Shown here: in pieces, positions 1 through 7,144 of the stretch
Layout: each line of letters starts with the position of its first letter
Numbering within the stretch: the stretch's first letter is position 1
DNA from: JAGZHZ01 sp965150505
GTDB lineage: Bacteria > Bacillota > Clostridia > Lachnospirales > Lachnospiraceae
Length of the DNA: 15,115 nt
Direction of reading: 5' to 3'
Assembly: GCA_965150505.1 (NCBI GenBank)
Contig: CBCTVZ010000053.1
Coordinates: 1 to 15,115, forward strand
The notes under the pieces: generated by a model
Database searches by the model: none
What the model was told of the DNA's origin: nothing
Seen by the model: only the letters and a program-made list of their open reading frames with translations
Position numbers and translations under genes: made by a program

Positions 1-155
1 AAAAACACTATTTTTATCTTATATTTATTAAAAAAATTTTTCTTTATAAAAAACATATCAAAAAAAACAATCTTTTTATTAAAAATTGTTAAAAAAACTG
101 AAAACAATTTTGAAATTCTAATAGATAATTGAAATTTTAATTTAAAATCAAAGAC
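1..155. other. Extremely AT-rich upstream region with phased A/T tracts
   Basis: No gene is seen here. Positions 1-150 contain only about 11% G+C by hand count. Runs of four to eight A or T recur roughly every 10 to 13 bases (for example near 1-5, 11-15, 30-40, 48-53, 60-67, 73-77, 91-97). Such spacing is typical of intrinsically curved DNA and of UP-element-like sequence upstream of strong promoters. The region ends just before the promoter-proximal box of the first amylase gene. The curvature is inferred and not calculated. Confidence 0.5.
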
Positions 156-193
156 AAGACCCCATAGAAAGAATTTATCAAAAACTATAAAAT
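156..193 (+). promoter_or_regulatory. Predicted promoter of the first amylase, with shared 14-bp box
   Basis: The box AAGACCCCATAGAA (156-169) is followed after 18 nt by a -10-like TAAAAT (188-193). A -35-like TAGAAA (165-170) overlaps the end of the box and lies 17 bp from the -10. The same box, with one base changed, occurs at the same distance from the -10 of the second amylase gene (2108-2145). That conserved geometry is the main support. The -35 itself is weak (4 of 6 to consensus), so an activator may be needed. Confidence 0.5.
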
Positions 194-224
194 AGAATCA
201 TATTTGAAAGGAGGTTTAGCTTAT

Positions 225-1985
225 ATGAAAAACTTAAAAAAGAAATCTATGGTAGCATTGCTGACATTGCCTATGGTCATTGGAAACGTAGCCTGTGCAG
301 GAGCAGGCAATTATCCCCATGCCGATCTGCAGGAAGGCGGAGTCTGGTATGAACTGAATATAGGTACTTTTTTTGACAGTGATGGAGATGGCATTGGCGA
401 TTTCAAAGGTGCAGAAAAGAAACTTAGCTATCTGGAAGAGCTTGGTGTTACAGGAATATGGGTTCAGCCGATTAATAAATCGAATGCTTCTCCTTACAGC
501 ACGATTGATTATTATGGGCTGAATACAAATTATGGAACGATGCAGGAACTGAAATCTTTCCTCGCTTCAGCAAAAGAAAAAAACATTCGTGTCATTATGG
601 ATCTTGTCATCAATCACTGTGCTTACAACAATCCATGGTTTGAATCCGCACTGGAAGGTCCAATTCTGGAGAATGGAAGCAAAAACAAATACTTTGACTG
701 GTTTAATTTTGTTCCAAAGACTGCTGATTTTGTAGATAAAACCGCCCTTGAAATTCAAGAAGAAAGAAATGCCTATGAAAAAGAACACGGAAATCTGGAT
801 GGATGGACAGAACAATATCCTATGACAGGCGGAACGTATTCTGGTGACAATGCAAATGGCAGATTTGAGTCCGTATGGTGGACAACGGACCAATTAGAAG
901 AGGATTCTCCATATTTTGGAAAAGAATTTGATTATACATGGATTGATATTTTCCAAGACAATGTGCCAGATTTGAATTTTGATAACCCGGAAGTGCGTCA
1001 AGAATTTATTGATTGTGCAAATTTCTGGTTAGATCTTGGCTTTGACGGATTCCGATTAGATGCAGCCCGTCATATTTTCGGCGATTATCTCTCTAATATT
1101 TACAGCGATGAAATTTTTGCCAAAAATATGGAGTTCTGGCAGGAATTTAGTGAAGGTGTTTATGCTGAACATCCAGACGCATATTTGATCGCTGAGATAT
1201 GGGACAAAGATGCCAGCCATATGATTCCATTTATTACTGGTGGATATCTCGACAGCCTTTACAACTTTAATCTCGGAAGCAAAATGTTGATGGCAGCTAA
1301 AAATGAGTCTACCGCTTATCAGTATGTAGAAGGGGAAGATCCACTGACCGATAAGACAAGCACGGATTTGAATCTTGTAGAAGACCTCAAAGCATATTAT
1401 ACAACCTGCAATGCTGCTTCTAATGGCAATTTCATTGATTGTCCATTCCTTTCTAATCACGATCAACAACGTGTAATGGCACAGTTAGAAGGAAACAAAG
1501 ATCATGCCCGCACAGCAGCTTCTCTTCTTGCAACAATGCCTGGAAATATCTTTATGTATTTTCAGGAAGAGCTTGGTGCAACACAGTCTCGCAGCTCAGA
1601 TGGTCCAATCAAAATGCCTTGGACAGCAGATATGGCGGTAGAAAATCTTTCTGTGGAAGATGCCGAAGCAGGAGAAAATCCGTTATATACTTATTATAAA
1701 GAAGTTATGAACTTAAAGAAAAACTGCGATGTATTGAGAAATGGCGATATTGATATTTATGAGACAGACGATCAAGGAATCGTATCCTTTATCCGTATGA
1801 CAAAAAATGAAAGTGTACTGGTGCTGGTAAACCTTACTGGTGAAGTAAAAGAACTAGATCTTGCTCCATCAGAAACTTATGGAGAATTTACACAAATTCT
1901 GTTTCAGAGTACCGATGATACACAAAGCAGTTTAGATCAAAACCATGTCACTATTCATCCATACTCCTTACTTGTTCTTGAGTAA
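225..1985 (+). CDS. Secreted GH13 alpha-amylase family enzyme, diverged copy
   Basis: This is a 586-residue glycoside hydrolase expected to cleave alpha-1,4-glucans outside the cell. The start is the ATG at 225, because the ribosome binding site AAAGGAGG (207-214) lies inside the longer frame that opens with TTG at 204. An N-terminal signal peptide (KKK, then a hydrophobic stretch at residues 9-25) is present; Cys24 sits in a poor lipobox (NVAC), so lipidation is uncertain. Visible GH13 features are a calcium-type loop DSDGDGIGD (51-59), region I DLVINH (126-131), region V VPDLN (247-251), nucleophile Asp279 in GFRLDA, acid/base Glu324 and Asp413 in NHD, then a C-terminal beta domain. It is paralogous to the next gene. 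Oddities: VPDLN instead of MPDLN, QEE instead of GEE at 447-449, Ser-Pro instead of His-Cys at 89-90, and a missing loop after about residue 418. Exact substrate is unknown. Confidence 0.93.
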   Translation: MKNLKKKSMVALLTLPMVIGNVACAGAGNYPHADLQEGGVWYELNIGTFFDSDGDGIGDFKGAEKKLSYLEELGVTGIWVQPINKSNASPYSTIDYYGLNTNYGTMQELKSFLASAKEKNIRVIMDLVINHCAYNNPWFESALEGPILENGSKNKYFDWFNFVPKTADFVDKTALEIQEERNAYEKEHGNLDGWTEQYPMTGGTYSGDNANGRFESVWWTTDQLEEDSPYFGKEFDYTWIDIFQDNVPDLNFDNPEVRQEFIDCANFWLDLGFDGFRLDAARHIFGDYLSNIYSDEIFAKNMEFWQEFSEGVYAEHPDAYLIAEIWDKDASHMIPFITGGYLDSLYNFNLGSKMLMAAKNESTAYQYVEGEDPLTDKTSTDLNLVEDLKAYYTTCNAASNGNFIDCPFLSNHDQQRVMAQLEGNKDHARTAASLLATMPGNIFMYFQEELGATQSRSSDGPIKMPWTADMAVENLSVEDAEAGENPLYTYYKEVMNLKKNCDVLRNGDIDIYETDDQGIVSFIRMTKNESVLVLVNLTGEVKELDLAPSETYGEFTQILFQSTDDTQSSLDQNHVTIHPYSLLVLE

Positions 1986-2107
1986 TTAAAAGATTACAGA
2001 AAAAAGCTGTTATAAAAAACTTGATATTTTTTAAAATTGTTTTATCATTTTTAAACATTTTTTCATTTTTTATTCTGCTTTTTCCGATTGTTAAAAGAAT
2101 TGTGTAA

Positions 2108-2145
2108 AAGACTCCATAGAATAAAAAAATCTTCTGTTTTATAAT
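2108..2145 (+). promoter_or_regulatory. Predicted promoter of the second amylase, same 14-bp box
   Basis: AAGACTCCATAGAA (2108-2121) matches the box at 156-169 in 13 of 14 bases and is again followed after exactly 18 nt by a -10, here a perfect TATAAT (2140-2145). TAGAAT (2117-2122) would be a poor -35 at 17 bp spacing. The rest of the 187-bp gap between the two amylase genes (1986-2107) is T-rich. It holds no convincing terminator, only a 4-bp ACAG/CTGT stem near 1994-2008, so read-through from the first gene is possible. Confidence 0.55.
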
Positions 2146-2172
2146 ATCCTTACCAAGTTACAGGAGGAAATT

Positions 2173-4077
2173 ATGATGAAAAAGAAGTATTTAAACAAAT
2201 TTATTGCAGTCGGACTTGCTTCTTCTATGCTCTTAGGAAGTCAGCTCGTTTCATTTGCCGCTGAAGATTCTGGCGCACGTTTTACTGCAAAAGATGGTGT
2301 GATTGATGAGCAGTCTGGCGATGTCTTCTACGAAATTTTCGTGCGTGCTTTCCGTGATTCCAATGGGGATTCCATCGGAGATTTTAAAGGTGTAGAAGAA
2401 ATGGTTCCTTATCTTGCTGATTTAGGAATTACTGGAATCTGGCTGATGCCAATTACAGATTCAAACAGTGAACATTGCTACAATGTCAGAAATTATTATG
2501 AAGTAAACAGTCAGTATGGTACAATGGAAGAGTTCCAGAGTATGCTTGATACTTGCCACAAATATGGTATCAAAGTAATCATGGATCTCGTTGTAAATCA
2601 TTGCGGTTCTGACAATGTTTGGTTTGAAGAAGCATTAAAAGGACCTGTTTTGGAAGATGGCAGTGAAAATCCTTACTGGAGCTATTTTACTTTCGTTCCA
2701 TCGGATGCAAAATTTGTAGAAAAAACAGCAGATGAAATCCACAATGACGAAGTTCTCTACGAAAAAGAACATGGCAGTTTAGAAGGTCTTGAAAAAGAAT
2801 ATCCTTTATATGACAATGCTACATATGGACCGACTCAAACAGTATGGAGAGAATCCGAAACATTACCAGAATACAAATACATCGGTATCTTTGGTGGTGG
2901 AATGCCAGATCTGAATTACTCCAGTGAAGCGCTTCAGGAAGATATAAAAAATGTAGCAAAATTCTGGTTGGATAAAGGAATCGATGGTTTCCGTCTCGAT
3001 GCAGCACGCCATATTTTTGGAGATTTCTATTCCAACATTTATAATGATTATATTTCAGGAGAGAATCAGGCATTCTGGGAAGATTTCCGTTCTGACATCG
3101 TCGCAGAATATCCAAATGCTTATCTTGTAGGTGAAGTTTGGGAAAAGAACACAGACAATATGGTTCCATTCATCTCAGAAGGCGCTTTAGACAGTACATT
3201 TGATTTTAATTTGGCTAATAAAATCTATGAGGCAGTTTCCAATGAATCTACTGCATATGATCCTTCCGCAGTTGCTCCTGAAAATCAGCTTTCAAAAGAA
3301 AATGACTTGAATCTTGTCAGCGATCTTGTCAGCTTCTACAATAAATTTGGCGAAGCTTCCAATTACAACTTCATTGACTGTCCATTCAGTACAAACCATG
3401 ACCAGAACCGTATCATGAGTTTATTCAAATATCAGTTTGATCCAGAAGCTGCTGATATCAATACAGCAAATCCTTTAAGAGATGAATCCGAACAGTTAAT
3501 CCTGCGTGAGGATGCTGATAAAGCTATGGATCATGCTAAAGTTGCTTCCTCTCTTCTCCTGACTATGCCAGGAAGACCATTCATCTATTACGGTGAAGAA
3601 GTCGGATTAGACGGTATGAAACCTGACAGCAGCATTCGCGAATGTATGCCTTGGTTTGAAGAGCCATTTGAAGCAGATGGATCTGCCAAAGAAGGACTGG
3701 CTAACTATGGTGAAACACTCTACAGTTTAGGTGGAGAAGCTTCTGTAGAAGCACAGATTGATCAGCCTGATTCTCTGTACGCGCACTATAAAGAAGTGAT
3801 TCATGCCCGCAAACGCATTCCTGCATTGATGAATGGCGATATTGATGAATACGATTTAGGTTCTCAGCAGATTGTATCTTATATTCGTATGACAAAAGAT
3901 CAGCGTGTTCTTGTTGTTGTAAACCTTTCTGGTGAAACAATGACTCAGGAATTACCGGTAGATCCAAACTATGGTTCTTTCCATCGCGTATTATTCCAGT
4001 CTTCTCAGGATACTGTCAGCCAGTTAAACGACAGCACTTTGACATTAGCTCCTTATTCTATGATCGTTTTAGAATAA
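2173..4077 (+). CDS. Secreted GH13 alpha-amylase, canonical copy
   Basis: This is a 634-residue extracellular alpha-glucan hydrolase. AGGAGG (2162-2167) precedes two adjacent ATGs (2173 and 2176); either may be used. A classic signal peptide ends near SFA-AED (residues 27-32), suggesting signal peptidase I cleavage and release. No sortase motif or surface-anchoring module is seen. GH13 features in order: NGDSIGD loop (64-70), HCYNV (101-105), region I DLVVNH (138-143), region V MPDLN (244-248), nucleophile Asp276 in GFRLDA, acid/base Glu321, Asp410 in TNHD, IYYGEE (471-476) and a C-terminal beta-sandwich from about residue 545. MPDLN is the known signature of the GH13 group intermediate between the oligo-1,6-glucosidase and neopullulanase types (GH13_36-like), which is the likely assignment. 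The gene ends in tandem TAA stops and has its own promoter. Exact specificity (starch, maltodextrin or pullulan) cannot be read from sequence. Confidence 0.95.
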   Translation: MMKKKYLNKFIAVGLASSMLLGSQLVSFAAEDSGARFTAKDGVIDEQSGDVFYEIFVRAFRDSNGDSIGDFKGVEEMVPYLADLGITGIWLMPITDSNSEHCYNVRNYYEVNSQYGTMEEFQSMLDTCHKYGIKVIMDLVVNHCGSDNVWFEEALKGPVLEDGSENPYWSYFTFVPSDAKFVEKTADEIHNDEVLYEKEHGSLEGLEKEYPLYDNATYGPTQTVWRESETLPEYKYIGIFGGGMPDLNYSSEALQEDIKNVAKFWLDKGIDGFRLDAARHIFGDFYSNIYNDYISGENQAFWEDFRSDIVAEYPNAYLVGEVWEKNTDNMVPFISEGALDSTFDFNLANKIYEAVSNESTAYDPSAVAPENQLSKENDLNLVSDLVSFYNKFGEASNYNFIDCPFSTNHDQNRIMSLFKYQFDPEAADINTANPLRDESEQLILREDADKAMDHAKVASSLLLTMPGRPFIYYGEEVGLDGMKPDSSIRECMPWFEEPFEADGSAKEGLANYGETLYSLGGEASVEAQIDQPDSLYAHYKEVIHARKRIPALMNGDIDEYDLGSQQIVSYIRMTKDQRVLVVVNLSGETMTQELPVDPNYGSFHRVLFQSSQDTVSQLNDSTLTLAPYSMIVLE

Positions 4078-4147
4078 TAAAAATTGTTTTTTCTGAAATG
4101 AAGTAAATGATTTATGTTTTAAAATAAATAAGAATACGTTCTAAAAA

Positions 4148-4189
4148 AATATTGGGAGATATGATGATACTATCATACCTCCCAATATT
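4148..4189. terminator. Bidirectional terminator between amylase and copper genes
   Basis: Arms 4148-4165 and 4172-4189 form an 18-bp stem with one A-C mismatch and a 6-nt loop. On the minus strand the hairpin runs into seven Ts (complement of 4143-4149), a good intrinsic terminator for copA-csoR-copZ. On the plus strand it is followed by ACTTTTATT, a weaker tail for the amylase transcript. The genes on either side converge, so one hairpin can serve both. Confidence 0.88.
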
Positions 4190-4205
4190 ACTTTTATTGA
4201 ACTCC

Positions 4206-4400
4206 TTATACTTCTACTGTATCAAATCCCAGATCATCCATCACTTCTTTTGCAAGCGCAACCTCTTTTTCACCGCCATTTATCTTATCTTTTTTGTTTT
4301 CAAGAGATACTTCAAATTTTAATCCTTCTCTCTCCATTGCTTTTGTAATTCTTTCTACACACTTTCCACAGTGCATATCTTCTGCTTTTAATACTGTCAT
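4206..4400 (-). CDS. copZ: Small heavy-metal-associated (HMA) copper chaperone, CopZ-like
   Basis: This 64-residue cytoplasmic protein carries the HMA metal-binding motif MHCGKC, with Cys11 and Cys14 as the likely Cu(I) ligands, near the start of a single ferredoxin-like domain. By analogy with CopZ it would carry Cu(I) to the CopA pump or hand it to CsoR. The length is close to the usual 65-70 residues. It is the last gene of the copper operon: its AGGAGG site (complement of 4408-4413) overlaps the csoR stop codon, so translation is probably coupled, and a terminator begins 17 nt downstream. The middle of the domain is rich in Lys, Asp and Glu (residues 34-46) and is less typical than the N-terminus. 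The chaperone role is inferred from motif and context. Confidence 0.88.
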   Translation of the reverse strand: MTVLKAEDMHCGKCVERITKAMEREGLKFEVSLENKKDKINGGEKEVALAKEVMDDLGFDTVEV

Positions 4401-4411
4401 CTTTTTTCCTC

Positions 4412-4717
4412 CTATTTCATCATTTTTTGAATGGTATTACATAATTCATCCACAATTTCTTCATCGCCGTTTTTAATTTTTCCGACAACGCAGCTTTTAA
4501 TGTGGTTTGAAAGCAAACATTTATTGAAGGCGTTCAGGGCTGACTGAATCGCTGATACCTGAGTCAGAATATCTACGCAATATCGTTCGTCTTCCACCAT
4601 CTTCTTAATCCCTCTCACCTGACCTTCAATCCGATTCAGACGGTTCATCAAATCTTTATATTCTATCATCTCTCGATGTTTATGCCTCTCGCAATTTTCA
4701 CATCGTTTTTCTTCCAT
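4412..4717 (-). CDS. csoR: CsoR-family copper-sensing repressor
   Basis: This 101-residue all-helical DNA-binding repressor belongs to the CsoR/RcnR family (DUF156). The family core LNRIEGQVRGIKKM is present at residues 27-40. The Cu(I)-binding triad Cys-His-Cys is visible as Cys47, His72 and Cys76, which favours copper over nickel or formaldehyde sensing. In this family Cu(I) binding releases the repressor from DNA. The start at 4717 is supported by GGAGG 9 nt upstream. Met17 would be an alternative start but has no comparable site. The extra N-terminal segment holds Cys6 and Cys9 followed by His12 and His14, a second possible metal site. The gene lies 35 nt after copA and 11 nt before the chaperone gene. 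Its likely operator is at 7018-7034, giving autoregulation of the operon. Confidence 0.95.
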   Translation of the reverse strand: MEEKRCENCERHKHREMIEYKDLMNRLNRIEGQVRGIKKMVEDERYCVDILTQVSAIQSALNAFNKCLLSNHIKSCVVGKIKNGDEEIVDELCNTIQKMMK

Positions 4718-4752
4718 CCTTGCATTCCTCCATTTATTCGTGCATTTTATTT

Positions 4753-6996
4753 TTATAATTTTACACGTTTCAGACGAAGTGCATTGCTTACAACAAGCAC
4801 GGAACTACAGGACATAGCAAATCCGGCAATCATCGGATTGAGCAAAGGACCGCCAAACGCATACAACAATCCTGCTGCCACTGGAATTCCTAATGTATTA
4901 AAAATAAATGCCCAAAACAGATTTTGTTTGATATTTCGGATCGTCATTTTACTTAGACGAATCGCTTTATATACATCCATCAAATCAGATTTCATAAGGA
5001 CAATATCACTTGACTCTACTGCGATGTCGCTTCCGCTTCCAATCGCACATCCAATGTCTGCCTGAGCAAGCGCTGGCGCATCATTGATGCCGTCGCCTAC
5101 CATCATGATTTTCTTTCCTTCTTTTTGAAGATGTTCCACGACAGCCGCTTTATCTCCTGGCAATACTTCTGATACAACACGGTCTACATGAACCTGACTT
5201 CCGATATATTCTGCCGTCCGTTTGTTATCGCCTGTCAACATTACAACTTCCACACCCATTTTTCGGATTTTATCAATCGCCTCTATACTTGTACTTTTTA
5301 TGGTATCCGCTACGCTTATGATTCCAACCAGTTCGTTATTCTCCACAACAAACATTGGTGTCTGTCCTTTTTGCGCAATTTCATCAGATGATTTTTTAAA
5401 TTCTCCCAGATCTATATTTTGTTCCTTTACCATTCGTTCATTTCCGATCCAGATTTCTTTTCCATCAAGTCTTGCATGAATTCCGCGTCCTGTCAAACTT
5501 TCAAACTGTTCTGGCGCTTTTAATTCCATTCCCTGATTTTGCGCTTCTTCCACAATCGCATTTCCAAGAGGGTGTTCGGACACTTTTTCGCAACATGCTG
5601 CAATACGCAAAAGCTCTTCTTTTGAACCTTTTTTTGTCAATACTTCAATCACTTTTGGCTTGCCTTCTGTCACAGTTCCAGTCTTGTCTAAGACGACTAC
5701 CTCTGTTTTATGTGTCACTTCCAAGGCTTCTCCACTTTTAATTAGAATACCATTAGAAGCTCCCACGCCTGTACCAACCATAATTGCCGTCGGTGTCGCA
5801 AGTCCCAACGCACACGGACATGCAATGACAAGAACCGATACAAAAATCGTTAATACAAAAGATAATGGATGACCTGTAAAACTCCAGATTAATGCGGCAA
5901 GCAATGCAATTCCCATCACGGTTGGAACAAAATATCCTGCAACAGCATCCGCAAGTTTAGAAATCGGCGCTTTTTTCCCCTGTGCGTCTTCCATTAATTT
6001 TATGATCTTTGCCAAGGTCGTATCGCTTCCTGTATGTGTCACTTTTATCTGCATTGCTCCATTATAGTTCATACTGCCGCCGATAACCGTGTCCCCTTCT
6101 TCTTTCTCGATTGGAATGCTTTCTCCTGTCAGCATGGATTCGTCCACACTGCTGTTTCCTGAAATCACTTCACCGTCAAGAGGAACTTTGCTTCCTGGTT
6201 TGATCAGCAAAATATCTCCTTTTTTTACTTCTTCTACAGGAACTTCTTTTTCTTTTCCATCTGTGATCCGAATGGCTGTATCAGGGGCAAGCTGCATCAA
6301 TTTTTGAATCGCCTCTGATGTTTTTCCTTTGCTTCGGCTCTCCATAAATTTTCCAAGCATCACAAGAGTTACGACAACTGCCGCGGATTCAAAATATAAA
6401 TTATGTGCATATTCTGGATGACTTGGAATTAAGATTGTCATAATTAAACTGTATAAGAATGCGCTTCCTGTTCCGATTGCAACAAGCGAATCCATATTTG
6501 GATGGCCACGAAACAGTGTCTTAAATCCTACAATATAAAATTTTCTTCCACAAATCAAAACAAGTACCGTCAAGATCAACTGTGCCAGTGCAAAATTCAG
6601 AGGATGCGTTTCCATATTCAAAAATTCTGGCAACGGTAACGGAAATGGAAGCATATGTCCCATAGAAATATATAAGAGAGGCACTGCAAAACAAATACTA
6701 AAAATCAATCTTTTTTTCATCTCATGATAGGTGTGTTCCGATTCTATTTTTTCCTCTTCTTTTTCTTTTTTTATTTCTTCTGGAACTTCTAGTTCTGCCT
6801 CAAATCCTGCACGCTCCACTTTTGCTATAATTGCTTCAGGACTTACTTTTTCTTCATCATATTCTATGGTCATACGATTTGTAGCAAGATTTACCTGACT
6901 TTCTTTCACGCCATCTATCTTTCGTGTCACACGCTCCACTGCACTGCTGCAGGAAGCACATGTCATCCCTTTTATCAGATAGCACTCTTTTTTCAT
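4753..6996 (-). CDS. copA: P1B-type copper-exporting ATPase CopA
   Basis: This 747-residue membrane pump is expected to export Cu(I) from the cytoplasm using ATP. Domains in order: one N-terminal HMA domain with MTCASC (Cys13, Cys16), a Lys/Glu-rich linker (72-90), membrane helices from about residue 95, the actuator TGES (290-293), CPC (393-395) in transmembrane helix 6, phosphorylated Asp437 in DKTGT, His475-Pro476, the hinge GDGINDAP (634-641) and two final helices with FN-x4-P (699-706) and MSCSS (728-732). CPC plus MxxSS is the P1B-1 (Cu+/Ag+) signature. The usual Tyr of the YN-x4-P motif is Phe699 here. The start is fixed by GGAGGG 8 nt upstream (complement of 7005-7012). It is the first gene of the operon with csoR and copZ, and has a single HMA domain, as is common in compact bacterial CopA proteins. 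Confidence 0.97.
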   Translation of the reverse strand: MKKECYLIKGMTCASCSSAVERVTRKIDGVKESQVNLATNRMTIEYDEEKVSPEAIIAKVERAGFEAELEVPEEIKKEKEEEKIESEHTYHEMKKRLIFSICFAVPLLYISMGHMLPFPLPLPEFLNMETHPLNFALAQLILTVLVLICGRKFYIVGFKTLFRGHPNMDSLVAIGTGSAFLYSLIMTILIPSHPEYAHNLYFESAAVVVTLVMLGKFMESRSKGKTSEAIQKLMQLAPDTAIRITDGKEKEVPVEEVKKGDILLIKPGSKVPLDGEVISGNSSVDESMLTGESIPIEKEEGDTVIGGSMNYNGAMQIKVTHTGSDTTLAKIIKLMEDAQGKKAPISKLADAVAGYFVPTVMGIALLAALIWSFTGHPLSFVLTIFVSVLVIACPCALGLATPTAIMVGTGVGASNGILIKSGEALEVTHKTEVVVLDKTGTVTEGKPKVIEVLTKKGSKEELLRIAACCEKVSEHPLGNAIVEEAQNQGMELKAPEQFESLTGRGIHARLDGKEIWIGNERMVKEQNIDLGEFKKSSDEIAQKGQTPMFVVENNELVGIISVADTIKSTSIEAIDKIRKMGVEVVMLTGDNKRTAEYIGSQVHVDRVVSEVLPGDKAAVVEHLQKEGKKIMMVGDGINDAPALAQADIGCAIGSGSDIAVESSDIVLMKSDLMDVYKAIRLSKMTIRNIKQNLFWAFIFNTLGIPVAAGLLYAFGGPLLNPMIAGFAMSCSSVLVVSNALRLKRVKL

Positions 6997-7017
6997 CTAT
7001 TTTTCCCTCCTCTCAAT

Positions 7018-7034
7018 ATACCTTTACGGGGTAT
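7018..7034. promoter_or_regulatory. CsoR-type operator upstream of copA
   Basis: The 17-mer ATACCTTTACGGGGTAT (complement ATACCCCGTAAAGGTAT) has ATACC/GGTAT inverted ends around a G/C-rich core. It closely resembles the TACC-CTACG-GGGTA operator known for Bacillus CsoR. It begins 6 nt downstream of the predicted copA -10, so it covers the likely transcription start, and lies between promoter and ribosome binding site. Bound repressor would block initiation until Cu(I) is present. Confidence 0.82.
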
Positions 7035-7040
7035 ATGTAT

Positions 7041-7069
7041 ATAGTATTCTTATTTGTATTTTTTGTCAA
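7041..7069 (-). promoter_or_regulatory. Sigma-A-type promoter of the copper operon
   Basis: On the minus strand a perfect -35 TTGACA (complement of 7064-7069) is separated by 17 bp from a -10 TACTAT (complement of 7041-7046). The predicted start falls about 7 nt further on, inside or at the edge of the CsoR operator. A strong -35 combined with an overlying operator is the usual layout of a repressed metal-resistance promoter. Confidence 0.8.
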
Positions 7070-7092
7070 GATCCCTTTTCGTTAAATTTTCA

Positions 7093-7121
7093 TTGAAACT
7101 TTCCATTGAATCCCTTATACT
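7093..7121 (+). promoter_or_regulatory. Sigma-A-type promoter of the PHP phosphoesterase operon
   Basis: TTGAAA (7093-7098) and TATACT (7116-7121) are spaced 17 bp apart, each one base from consensus. The promoter faces away from the copA promoter, and only 23 bp separate the two -35 boxes. The CsoR operator lies on the far side of the copA promoter, so this promoter is probably not copper-controlled. Confidence 0.78.
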
Positions 7122-7144
7122 GTGAACAGAAAGGTGGTTTTTTT

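Noticed and set aside
85..94. ATTGTTAAAA also found at 2087-2096, upstream of both amylases
   Set aside because: Low-complexity sequence, and the distance to the conserved promoter box differs (71 versus 21 nt).
99..112. Possible CcpA (cre) site TGAAAACAATTTTG
   Set aside because: The central CG expected in cre sites is CA, and a match of this kind is easily produced in such A/T-rich sequence.
204..224. TTG start giving a seven-residue longer first amylase
   Set aside because: The ribosome binding site AAAGGAGG lies inside this extension and points to the ATG at 225, which also begins a proper signal peptide.
567..1469. Antisense reading frames over the amylase genes
   Set aside because: They lie opposite strongly supported coding sequence, lack ribosome binding sites, and have no recognisable domains; the same holds for plus-strand frames over copA, ppk and ppx.
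1994..2008. ACAG/CTGT hairpin after the first amylase as terminator
   Set aside because: Only a 4-bp stem; the T-rich tail is some distance away, so termination is not supported.
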